Part shown: positions 8,167 to 14,629 of the stretch, in pieces
Layout: the number at the start of each line of letters is the position of its first letter
How positions within the stretch are numbered: the first letter of the stretch is position 1
From: an uncultured Ruminococcus sp.
GTDB lineage: Bacteria; Bacillota; Clostridia; Oscillospirales; Ruminococcaceae
Direction of reading: 5' to 3'
NCBI GenBank assembly: GCA_902783005.1
Contig: CACZPI010000055.1
Location: forward strand, 1 to 34,971
DNA: 34,971 nucleotides
The notes under the pieces: generated by a model
Told to the model about the DNA's origin: nothing
What the model saw: the letters and a program-made list of their open reading frames with translations, nothing else
Databases searched by the model: none
Position numbers and translations under genes: made by a program

Positions 8167-9629
8167 TTTCTTGCCTCCTTCAGTGCGTTGAGCATCGCAC
8201 CTGCCTTGTGTGCTGTCTCCTCGTATTCGCGTTCCGGGTCGGAATCGGCAACAATGCCGGCGCCCGCCTGTACATATGCCTTATCTCCATGGAAGAGAAT
8301 GGTGCGGATGGCAATGCAGGTATTCATGTCGCCGTTGAAGCCGAAATACCCGACTGTGCCGCCGTACAGCCCGCGCTTGCGGTTTTCGAGTTCGTCAATG
8401 ATCTCCATGGCACGCACCTTCGGCGCACCGGAGAGAGTACCGGCCGGAAGCACGGCGCGCAGGGCATCCAGAGGCTTGCAGTCCTCCCGAAGCCTGCCCT
8501 GTACATCGCTGACAAGATGCATCACCTTGGAGTAACGCTCGACTCGCATGAAATCCGTGACCTCCACGCTGCCGTAGCGGCTGACGCGGCCAAGATCATT
8601 CCTGCCGAGATCGACGAGCATCGTATGCTCGGCACGTTCCTTTTCATCGGCAAGCAGGGATTTCTCAAGCTCACGATCCTCTGCATGCGTCTTGCCGCGG
8701 GGGCGTGTGCCGGCGATCGGACGGGTCGCGGCAATGCCGTCATTGACCTTGACGAGCAGCTCCGGAGAGGCGCCGGAGATCTCGTAGTCCTTCGTCTTGA
8801 AATAGTACAGATACGGGGAAGGATTCGTGGCACGAAGCCGTCTGTACACCTCAAAGCTGTCCGGGGGATTCTGTACCTCAAAGCGCTGGGAGAGCACCAC
8901 CTGGAAAATATCACCGGCGGTAATGTACTCCTTGGCCTTCTGCACCATCCCCATGTATTCCTCCCTGGTGACATTGGAGGTCACACGGACGGCGGGTTCA
9001 TCATCCCGGAACTGGCCGCGGCAATGACAGGAATCGATCTTCGCGGCAACCTGTGCGGCGGTCACTTCTGCTGCGCGGTACTGCTCCTCAATGTCCGCAT
9101 CCCGGCGGATATTGACGATCACGATGGCATTGCTGTTGAGATGATCAAATGCCACCAGCGTATCGTAGCCGAACAGATGCAGATCCGGCATTCCAATATC
9201 ATCATCCGGAACCCGTGTCAGCTTCTTTTCGGTGTAGCGCACTGCATCATAGGCAAAATACCCGATGAAGCCGCCGGTGAAATACGGATACTCCTCGATC
9301 TTCGGAGAGGTCTGTGCGTCGAGCAGCCCTTGCAGATAGTGGAAGGGCTCCGGTTCAACTACCGTGCGGCTTGTGCCGTTCTCCGTGATCTGGAGCGAGG
9401 TACCGTGGCCGCGGATCTCCTTGACGGGATGAAACCCGATGAAGGAATACCGGTCCCACTGGGTACCGTTGTTCACGGATTCGAGCAGGAAGGCGTTGTC
9501 TTCTCCCTGTGAAAGCGCCGTGAAGATGCTGATGGGGGTGCGGTGGTCTGCCGGAAGTGTAAAGAACACCGGAACGGTGGTGTACGCCTTCAGCAGCTCC
9601 CGTACCTCGTCAATGGATGGGTAAAGCAT
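8163..9629 (-). CDS. trpE: anthranilate synthase component I
   Basis: TrpE makes anthranilate from chorismate with ammonia supplied by the TrpG domain. I use the ATG at 9629, preceded by AAAGGAGGACTTATC, giving 488 residues, the usual length. The N-terminal half has the LLES motif (AFLLESVNNG) of the tryptophan feedback site. The C-terminal catalytic half has SGASPELLVK, TRPIAGTRPRGKT, DLGRNDLGRVS, AGTLSGAPKVRAMEI and the late QAGAGIVADSDPE. It is the first gene of the operon and lies directly behind the T-box terminator. Retained LLES predicts feedback inhibition in addition to T-box control. Confidence 0.97.
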   Translation of the reverse strand: MLYPSIDEVRELLKAYTTVPVFFTLPADHRTPISIFTALSQGEDNAFLLESVNNGTQWDRYSFIGFHPVKEIRGHGTSLQITENGTSRTVVEPEPFHYLQGLLDAQTSPKIEEYPYFTGGFIGYFAYDAVRYTEKKLTRVPDDDIGMPDLHLFGYDTLVAFDHLNSNAIVIVNIRRDADIEEQYRAAEVTAAQVAAKIDSCHCRGQFRDDEPAVRVTSNVTREEYMGMVQKAKEYITAGDIFQVVLSQRFEVQNPPDSFEVYRRLRATNPSPYLYYFKTKDYEISGASPELLVKVNDGIAATRPIAGTRPRGKTHAEDRELEKSLLADEKERAEHTMLVDLGRNDLGRVSRYGSVEVTDFMRVERYSKVMHLVSDVQGRLREDCKPLDALRAVLPAGTLSGAPKVRAMEIIDELENRKRGLYGGTVGYFGFNGDMNTCIAIRTILFHGDKAYVQAGAGIVADSDPEREYEETAHKAGAMLNALKEARK

Positions 9630-9684
9630 GATAAGTCCTCCTTTAATGTCAGAATGTACCGGATGATAACGTTTATAAGTCAAT

Positions 9685-9748
9685 ATAAAAGAGCCGACCA
9701 TCCCGCAGCATATCACATGCATGTGATACACTCCGGGACGATCGGCTC
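9685..9748 (-). terminator. T-box controlled terminator
   Basis: GAGCCGAT with the paired GTCGGCTC, continuing through GTCCCG/CGGGAT, forms a long stem followed by TTTTAT on the minus strand. Its upper part is a perfect 18-bp palindrome (9711-9728). The 5' side overlaps the region that would pair with the T-box bulge in the antiterminator. Confidence 0.85.
9711..9728. repeat. 18-bp perfect palindrome at the apex of the trp terminator
   Basis: TATCACATGCATGTGATA is fully self-complementary. As RNA it extends the terminator stem almost to the loop; as DNA it has the form of a homodimer binding site. Confidence 0.8.
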
Positions 9749-9985
9749 CTGTATTGCAATTGCAAAACGGATCAGGCCATCGTGGTGCCACCCGAATTCA
9801 AGCAGTATAATAAAAAAACTGCTCCTCAGCAGATACGCCAAGAATCAGTTGCGTGAAATAAACAGATACCGGCATATCCTGCTCCTGTAACGTAGAGCCT
9901 ACGGCGCGGAATACTGGGAATGCTAAAAATATAATAAGCACCCGTTCTTCTTTGCTCCTCACAAATCCATTCGTTGATCAGCATG

Positions 9986-10030
9986 ATTTCAGAAATAATC
10001 ATTTCAGAAATAATAATTTCAGAAATGCGC
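9986..10030. repeat. three tandem 15-bp repeats in the trp leader
   Basis: The unit ATTTCAGAAATAATC occurs at 9986-10000, as ATTTCAGAAATAATA at 10001-10015 and as ATTTCAGAAATGCGC at 10016-10030. Each contains the self-complementary core ATTTC-A-GAAAT. The copies lie just 3' of Stem I in the leader RNA, and the copy nearest Stem I contributes to its base. Confidence 0.95.
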
Positions 10031-10164
10031 CAATCAGATCTTGCCAAAAAGCAGGATCCCGCCTCTTCTATACCGGCTTTCCACCAGCCGCCGGCTCTCT
10101 GGGATACAGGGTTGCGGACTACTTACCTTTGCTCATCGGATTTCTCATATGAAATTATGGAACC

Positions 10165-10193
10165 ATTATAGCACAACCGTCTGCATTTGTCAA
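10165..10193 (-). promoter_or_regulatory. consensus sigma-A promoter of the trp operon
   Basis: TTGACA (10193-10188) and TATAAT (10170-10165) on the minus strand with a 17-bp spacer, both perfect. Transcription should begin near 10158, at the foot of T-box Stem I. Confidence 0.9.
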
Positions 10194-10253
10194 GTCCTTT
10201 TTGTCAAAATTTTTTCGCATTTCACGCAATGCAGAATTTTTTTCAGAAAACAC

Positions 10254-10282
10254 TTGCTATTTTACCGGAATAATGCTATAAT
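10254..10282 (+). promoter_or_regulatory. sigma-A promoter of the unknown membrane protein gene
   Basis: TTGCTA (10254-10259) and TATAAT (10277-10282) with a 17-bp spacer, divergent from the trp promoter; the start codon is 81 bp downstream of the -10 box. Confidence 0.75.
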
Positions 10283-10363
10283 GTATAGGAGAGTATGTGC
10301 CTGCGGCTCTGCTGCTGCGTACATCATGATGAACAAAGGAAAAGGATGGGCTGAGTTTCACTT

Positions 10364-11458
10364 ATGAGCAATTTTTTCTCCAATAAATGGACGAAGCGTG
10401 TCGTTGCCCTGTTAGGGCCCGTATACACGGCTTTCGTTGTCTATTTCGCGTATCTTTCCGTTTACTACAATCTGGTTGTGCTCCAGCCGCGGCAGGCGGT
10501 GGTGCTCACCTCCGCCGTTTCTCTCTTTGCATTGATCGTGATGCTGTACACCAGGGAGACGTTTATCACCAAGCTGTGCAGCCTGATCTTGCTGCCGGCG
10601 ATGCTGCTGCCGCTTCTGATGTTCTTCGGCCAGTGGGGCGTGCTGCTCCCGCCGCTCATCACGGCACTCATCATTTTCTTCTTCTCCGGCATCGGTGAGA
10701 CCGGCAAGACCATCTGGGGCACCATTTTCCTGCTCCTGTATCTGCTCGGTTCTCTGGTATACTTTGTTGTGACCTCGATGTTCGCACCCTCGACCGTTAC
10801 CACCACCGTGGCCAGCGGCGAATCCCCTTCCGGCACCTACCGCTTTGCAGTTACCGAAACCGTGGACAGCTCCAGCGGATGCACCAAGGTCACGGTGGAA
10901 ACCACAGAGCTTGACCTGGTATACGACATTGCCAGATTTGAGATCAAGGGTCTGTCCAAGGATGTCAAGATCGAACGGCCTCTGAATGATTCCGTCACCA
11001 TCGAATGGCAGACAGAGAACCGCCAGGACATCACCAATCAGCTCAACAAGATCTCCAAGAATATCGAAGTCACCCTCAGTGATGCCCAGATGGACATGCT
11101 TGACCGCGATGCCTACAAGGTGACCTTCGCGGACGGCCGTGAGATGCTGCTGCACCAGGCAGACTATCACGCGCTGACCATTCCGCTCGATGCTTCCGAT
11201 CAGGAATGGTTTGAGACGGATAAGACAGAGTGGCCGGTCGATGACATGGGCACCAAGTCTCTGGCACGCTTTGGCATCACTGTAGAGGATTTCCGCACCG
11301 TAACGCTCTCTTCTCTCACAGATGAGGATCTGGCGACACTGGGCATTCCGGAATCCGGAGATGTGATGTATTACAACGGCGAATGCGTTTTCCGCTATTA
11401 TATCGCCATTCTGGAGCAGTATTTCGACATTTCCAAGCAGGAGCTCGGCCTGACGTAA
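10364..11458 (+). CDS. membrane protein of unknown function with large C-terminal soluble domain
   Basis: I do not recognise this family. The 364-residue protein starts with about five hydrophobic helices (roughly residues 13-36, 44-63, 69-88, 91-110 and 117-139), followed by a Thr/Ser-rich linker and a soluble domain of ~215 residues without helices. With five segments the soluble part would be outside the cell if the N-terminus is inside. The linker and first strands (TTVASGESPSGTYRFAVTETVDSSSG) suggest a beta-rich fold. No cysteine pair, lipobox or catalytic motif was seen. The ribosome site is poor (AAAGGATGGG, about 13 nt away). A 12-codon upstream frame (10329-10367) ends in TGA overlapping this ATG, which may allow translational coupling. 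It has its own promoter; no clear terminator follows. Confidence 0.8.
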   Translation: MSNFFSNKWTKRVVALLGPVYTAFVVYFAYLSVYYNLVVLQPRQAVVLTSAVSLFALIVMLYTRETFITKLCSLILLPAMLLPLLMFFGQWGVLLPPLITALIIFFFSGIGETGKTIWGTIFLLLYLLGSLVYFVVTSMFAPSTVTTTVASGESPSGTYRFAVTETVDSSSGCTKVTVETTELDLVYDIARFEIKGLSKDVKIERPLNDSVTIEWQTENRQDITNQLNKISKNIEVTLSDAQMDMLDRDAYKVTFADGREMLLHQADYHALTIPLDASDQEWFETDKTEWPVDDMGTKSLARFGITVEDFRTVTLSSLTDEDLATLGIPESGDVMYYNGECVFRYYIAILEQYFDISKQELGLT

Positions 11459-11504
11459 CTCTCCCTACCTTATATAGAAAGAATCAGGTATTATGAAGGC
11501 ATTT

Positions 11505-11523
11505 ACCGGAGCCTGTCTCCGGT
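11505..11523 (+). other. hairpin in the leader of xylA
   Basis: ACCGGAG and CTCCGGT form a perfect 7-bp stem with a 5-nt loop. No U-run follows on the plus strand, so it is more likely a leader or mRNA-stabilising hairpin than a terminator of the upstream gene. Confidence 0.5.
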
Positions 11524-11557
11524 GCAATAGACAAAAAAATATCACAGGAGGTTCGTT

Positions 11558-12883
11558 ATGAGCGAATTTTTCAAGAACATCGGCAAGATCCCGTATGAGG
11601 GCAAGGGTTCGGACAACCCTCTCGCATTCAAGTACTACAATCCCGATGAGGTCATCGGCGGCAAGACCATGCGTGAGCAGCTCAAGTTTGCGCTCTCCTG
11701 GTGGCATACCATGGGCGGCGACGGTACCGATATGTTCGGTGTCGGCACTGCTGACAAGACCTGGGGACAGGCTGATCCTGCTTCCCGTGCCATTGCCAAG
11801 GTCGATGCCGCATTCGAGATCATGACCAAGCTCTCCATTGACTATTTCTGCTTCCATGACCGTGACCTCTCTCCGGAGTACGGCTCCCTGGCAGAGACCA
11901 ATGAGCAGCTTGACAAGGTCGTTGACTACATCGCAGGCCGCATGAATGAGGATGCCACCAAGAAGCTCCTGTGGGGTACAGCAAAGTGCTTCGATCATCC
12001 GCGCTACATGCACGGTGCAGGCACCTCCCCGAGTGCAGATGTGTTTGCATACGCTGCTGCACAGATCAAGAAGGCCATTGAAGCCACTGTCAAGCTCGGC
12101 GGTTCCGGTTATGTATTCTGGGGTGGCAGAGAGGGCTATGAGACTCTGCTCAATACCGATATGGGGCTCGAGCTCGACAACATGGCTCGCCTGATGACGC
12201 TTGCCAAGGATTACGGCAGAAGCATCGGCTTCACCGGTGATTTCTATGTAGAGCCCAAGCCGAAGGAGCCGACCAAGCACCAGTATGATTTCGATTCCGC
12301 AACGGTCATCGGCTTCCTGAACAAGTACGGCCTCCAGAATGATTTCAAGCTCAACATCGAGGCAAACCATGCAACCCTCGCACAGCACACCTTCCAGCAT
12401 GAGCTGCGTGTAGCAAGAGTCAACGGCATGTTCGCTTCCATTGATGCCAACCAGGGCGATCCGCTCCTCGGCTGGGATACCGACCAGTTCCCGACCAACG
12501 TCTACGATGCAGCACTGTGCATGTACGAAGTCCTGAAGGCAGGCGGCTTCACCAACGGCGGTCTGAACTTCGACTCCAAGGCACGCCGCGGCTCCTACAC
12601 GCCGGAGGATATTTTCTATTCCTACATTGCCGGCATGGATACCTTTGCACTGGGTCTGCGCATTGCCGACAAGCTCATTGCTGACGGCCGCCTTGACAAG
12701 TTCGTGGCTGACCGCTATGCAAGCTGGAATACCGGCATCGGCGCCGACATCATCAGCGGCAAGGCTACCCTCGAGGATCTCGAGCGCTACGCCCTCTCCA
12801 AGGGTGAGGTCACCGATTCGCTCACAAGCGGCAGACAGGAGCAGCTTGAGAGCATCATGAACAATATCATGTTCAATCTCTGA
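11558..12883 (+). CDS. xylA: xylose isomerase
   Basis: XylA interconverts D-xylose and D-xylulose (and D-glucose/D-fructose) in the cytosol with two divalent metals. The 441-residue length fits the long class II enzymes of Firmicutes. Visible signatures are [14 protein letters not shown] with the catalytic His, the metal-site region [26 protein letters not shown] and [15 protein letters not shown], then DANQGD and [11 protein letters not shown]. The ATG at 11558 follows an excellent CAGGAGG site. No xylulokinase, xylose transporter or XylR is nearby, so it stands alone. A strong terminator closes it. Confidence 0.96.
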   Translation: MSEFFKNIGKIPYEGKGSDNPLAFKYYNPDEVIGGKTMREQLKFALSWWHTMGGDGTDMFGVGTADKTWGQADPASRAIAKVDAAFEIMTKLSIDYFCFHDRDLSPEYGSLAETNEQLDKVVDYIAGRMNEDATKKLLWGTAKCFDHPRYMHGAGTSPSADVFAYAAAQIKKAIEATVKLGGSGYVFWGGREGYETLLNTDMGLELDNMARLMTLAKDYGRSIGFTGDFYVEPKPKEPTKHQYDFDSATVIGFLNKYGLQNDFKLNIEANHATLAQHTFQHELRVARVNGMFASIDANQGDPLLGWDTDQFPTNVYDAALCMYEVLKAGGFTNGGLNFDSKARRGSYTPEDIFYSYIAGMDTFALGLRIADKLIADGRLDKFVADRYASWNTGIGADIISGKATLEDLERYALSKGEVTDSLTSGRQEQLESIMNNIMFNL

Positions 12884-12894
12884 TTCACACACAG

Positions 12895-12930
12895 AAGAAT
12901 CCCCGTTCCGTCTGGAACGGGGATTCTTTT
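12895..12930. terminator. bidirectional terminator after xylA
   Basis: AAGAATCCCCGTTCC and GGAACGGGGATTCTT form a 15-bp perfect stem with a GTCT loop, followed by TT on the plus strand and preceded by an A-rich run for the minus strand. It separates xylA from the convergent small gene. Confidence 0.9.
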
Positions 12931-13139
12931 CAGTCCTCATGATGAATCACATAATCCTCTTCACTGAGGAATACGACATTCTCATCCTTTTTCCGGATGG
13001 TGCCGTGCTGGTAGTCAATCTCATACTGTTCAAGGGTCTTACGGAGCTTTTCCTTGCCCTTGTCAAGCAGCTTCGGTGCGGCCGCGGCTGTCACGGTCGC
13101 CAGCAATGCACCGCCCGCCAGCAGATGCAGCAGTTTCAT
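12930..13139 (-). CDS. small single-pass membrane protein, 69 aa
   Basis: The ATG at 13139 follows ACAGGAGGCGATACC, a strong ribosome site, which supports a real gene. The product begins with a hydrophobic stretch (residues ~4-24, LHLLAGGALLATVTAAAAPKL) that could be a membrane anchor or uncleaved signal, followed by a charged segment rich in Lys and Glu and an acidic end (SEEDYVIHHED). I do not recognise the family. The gene starts 14 bp after the stop of the 50-residue gene upstream, and both share the promoter at 13339-13367. It ends at the xylA terminator. Confidence 0.75.
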   Translation of the reverse strand: MKLLHLLAGGALLATVTAAAAPKLLDKGKEKLRKTLEQYEIDYQHGTIRKKDENVVFLSEEDYVIHHED

Positions 13140-13153
13140 GGTATCGCCTCCTG

Positions 13154-13306
13154 TTACTTGCGCTTCTTGTCGGCAGCATCGTTTACCTTCTCAATCACGA
13201 TCGGCAGCACAGCCGTCAGGAGTGCTGATGCGATCAGCGGTGCGGTCTTTCTCACGATCCGGCCGGATAATGTGACGTTTTTCCGGGATTTCTTGGATTT
13301 CGGCAT
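13154..13306 (-). CDS. tiny basic membrane protein, 50 aa
   Basis: On the minus strand an ATG at 13306 follows AAGGAGGCTGCATC at good spacing and opens a 50-codon frame that ends TAA at 13154. The product begins with a very basic segment (MPKSKKSRKN), has one hydrophobic helix around residues 22-39 (APLIASALLTAVLPIVI) and ends with a second basic tail (DKKRK). This is a positively charged single-pass architecture with no family I recognise. It is the first gene behind the promoter at 13339-13367 and is followed after 14 bp by the 69-residue gene. Confidence 0.7.
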   Translation of the reverse strand: MPKSKKSRKNVTLSGRIVRKTAPLIASALLTAVLPIVIEKVNDAADKKRK

Positions 13307-13338
13307 GATGCAGCCTCCTTGTCATGAATTCTGATTCT

Positions 13339-13367
13339 ATTATACCACGCCGCCTGCCCCTTGTCAA
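13339..13367 (-). promoter_or_regulatory. consensus sigma-A promoter of the two-gene micro-operon
   Basis: TTGACA (13367-13362) and TATAAT (13344-13339), both perfect, 17 bp apart on the minus strand. The -35 box begins two bases after the U-run of the fba terminator. Confidence 0.88.
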
Positions 13368-13369
13368 GC

Positions 13370-13404
13370 AAAAAGCATCCCTCCGCCTTACAGCAGAGGG
13401 ATGC
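13370..13404 (-). terminator. intrinsic terminator of fba
   Basis: On the minus strand GCATCCCTC and GAGGGATGC pair around a 17-nt loop that can itself partly pair, followed by TTTTT. Confidence 0.85.
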
Positions 13405-13426
13405 ATCCGGTGCAACCGGTTCTTGC

Positions 13427-14308
13427 TTACGCCTTGCCGACAGAGCCGAACAGCTCCATCTTCTCCTTGACCTTGGCCTTGATTGCCTCGAAGCCAGGAG
13501 CCAGCAGCTTTCTCGGGTCAAAGCCCTTGCCCTGCTGATCCTTGCCAGCCTCGATATAGGCACGGGTAGCCTCCTGGAATGCCCACTGGCACTCAGTGTT
13601 GACATTGATCTTGGCTACGCCCAGAGAAATGGCCTTCTTGATCTGGTCGTCCGGGATACCGGTACCGCCGTGCAGTACGAGCGGCATCGGAGTGTCCTTG
13701 CCCTCGTTGACTCTCTTGTTGATTGCCTCAAGAGTCTCAAAGGAAAGACCTGCCCAGTTGTCCGGGTACTTGCCGTGGATGTTGCCGATGCCGGCAGCCA
13801 GCATGGTAACGCCCAGATCTGCAATGGTCTTGCACTCCTCGGGATCTGCGCACTCGCCCTGGCCAATGACGCCGTCCTCTTCACCGCCGATGGCGCCAAC
13901 CTCTGCCTCGAGAGACAGACCCAGCACATCGCAGGTGTTCTTCAGGATCGTGGTCTTCTCCTTGTTCTCCTCGAACGGCAGATGAGAGCCGTCGAACATG
14001 ATGGAAGAGAAGCCGGCGTTGATGCAGGCCTTTGCGCCCTCGAAGGAGCCGTGATCCAGATGCAGAGCAACCGGAACGGTGATGCCCAGCTCCTCGATCA
14101 TGCCGTTGACCATGCCGACAACGGTCTTGTAGCCGCACATGTACTTGCCTGCGCCCTCAGATACACCGAGGATAACCGGAGACTGGAGCTCCTGAGCCGT
14201 CAGCAGGATTGCCTTTGTCCACTCGAGGTTGTTGATGTTGAACTGGCCGACTGCGTACTTGCCGGCGCGAGCCTTGTTCAGCATGTCCTTTGCAGAAACT
14301 AATGCCAT
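13427..14308 (-). CDS. fba: class II fructose-1,6-bisphosphate aldolase
   Basis: This zinc enzyme of glycolysis and gluconeogenesis splits fructose-1,6-bisphosphate into dihydroxyacetone phosphate and glyceraldehyde-3-phosphate. The 293-residue protein has the class II signatures: AVGQFNINNLEW at the start, the metal-binding VALHLDHGSFEGAK, EAEVGAIGGEEDG, the second metal site in IGNIHGKYP and the phosphate loop VLHGGTGIPDDQI. Its length fits the short FbaA/tagatose-type subgroup of Firmicutes. Start at 14308 follows CAGGAGG. It has its own promoter and terminator and is probably highly expressed. Confidence 0.96.
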   Translation of the reverse strand: MALVSAKDMLNKARAGKYAVGQFNINNLEWTKAILLTAQELQSPVILGVSEGAGKYMCGYKTVVGMVNGMIEELGITVPVALHLDHGSFEGAKACINAGFSSIMFDGSHLPFEENKEKTTILKNTCDVLGLSLEAEVGAIGGEEDGVIGQGECADPEECKTIADLGVTMLAAGIGNIHGKYPDNWAGLSFETLEAINKRVNEGKDTPMPLVLHGGTGIPDDQIKKAISLGVAKINVNTECQWAFQEATRAYIEAGKDQQGKGFDPRKLLAPGFEAIKAKVKEKMELFGSVGKA

Positions 14309-14366
14309 TGTAATGACCTCCTGAAAGTTGAATTTGGGTAAGGCGTGTCAAACCGCCTACCTTATT

Positions 14367-14395
14367 ATTATACCGTATTTCTCCGAAAATTGCAA
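14367..14395 (-). promoter_or_regulatory. sigma-A promoter of fba
   Basis: TTGCAA (14395-14390) and TATAAT (14372-14367) on the minus strand with a 17-bp spacer. Confidence 0.8.
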
Positions 14396-14525
14396 GCCCT
14401 TCCGCAAAATTTAACAGAAAATCTGTAATTTTCCCTGTCTGCGCCAAAGTATAGCAGAACTGCACAAATATACCGGAATGATAGTCGGATTCCTTATGGA
14501 TTCAGGCAAATTATGAGAGAAACGC

Positions 14526-14554
14526 TTGACTTTATTGTAAATATGATTTACAAT
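14526..14554 (+). promoter_or_regulatory. sigma-A promoter of the DUF975 gene
   Basis: TTGACT (14526-14531) and TACAAT (14549-14554) with a 17-bp spacer that is filled almost completely by a dyad. Confidence 0.7.
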
Positions 14555-14555
14555 A
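14533..14555. promoter_or_regulatory. perfect 10-3-10 dyad inside the DUF975 promoter, probable operator
   Basis: TATTGTAAAT and ATTTACAATA are perfect inverted arms around ATG. The dyad covers the spacer and the whole -10 box, so a bound dimer would block RNA polymerase. Confidence 0.7.
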
Positions 14556-14629
14556 TAAATGTACCAGGAGAATGGTACAACTGCATATCCCAAATCCAAA
14601 AATTCATCAGAAATCAGGGGGAAATACTT

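Larger units (their letters stand above)
9685..10158 (-). promoter_or_regulatory. T-box leader (tRNA-Trp sensing) of the trp operon
   Basis: Reading the minus strand from the promoter: a Stem I with a K-turn-like GATGAG, an AGTA loop-E element, and the distal CAGAGAG / CTGGTGGAAAGCCGG elements typical of T-boxes. The specifier loop contains TGG at 10046-10044, the tryptophan codon, within TTTTTGGCAAG. Three 15-bp repeats (10030-9986) and a middle domain follow. A Stem III hairpin (AGCAGT/ACTGCT) stands just before the T-box sequence GGGTGGCACCACG (9793-9781), which pairs with the tRNA acceptor end. A long terminator (9748-9685) comes last. The known mechanism of the family is that uncharged tRNA stabilises the antiterminator. 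The leader is about 530 nt to the trpE ATG, longer than usual. Confidence 0.88.
14309..14629. other. divergent intergenic region between fba and the DUF975 gene
   Basis: The left part is the fba leader, with a hairpin GGTAGGCG/CGCCTTACC with one bulge near 14335-14360, and the fba promoter. The centre (about 14400-14520) shows no recognisable element. The right part carries the DUF975 promoter and its dyad. Confidence 0.5.

Noticed and set aside
9826-10047. A 73-codon minus-strand frame in the trp leader with three Trp residues and the repeats SEIII-SEMII-SEIM, which could be read as a tryptophan leader peptide.
   Set aside because: It needs a TTG start without ribosome site and runs through T-box Stem I, Stem III and the conserved leader elements; the T-box explains the region better.
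11505-11523. Hairpin after the unknown membrane gene considered as a terminator.
   Set aside because: No U-run follows within 8 nt on the plus strand; kept only as a leader hairpin of xylA.
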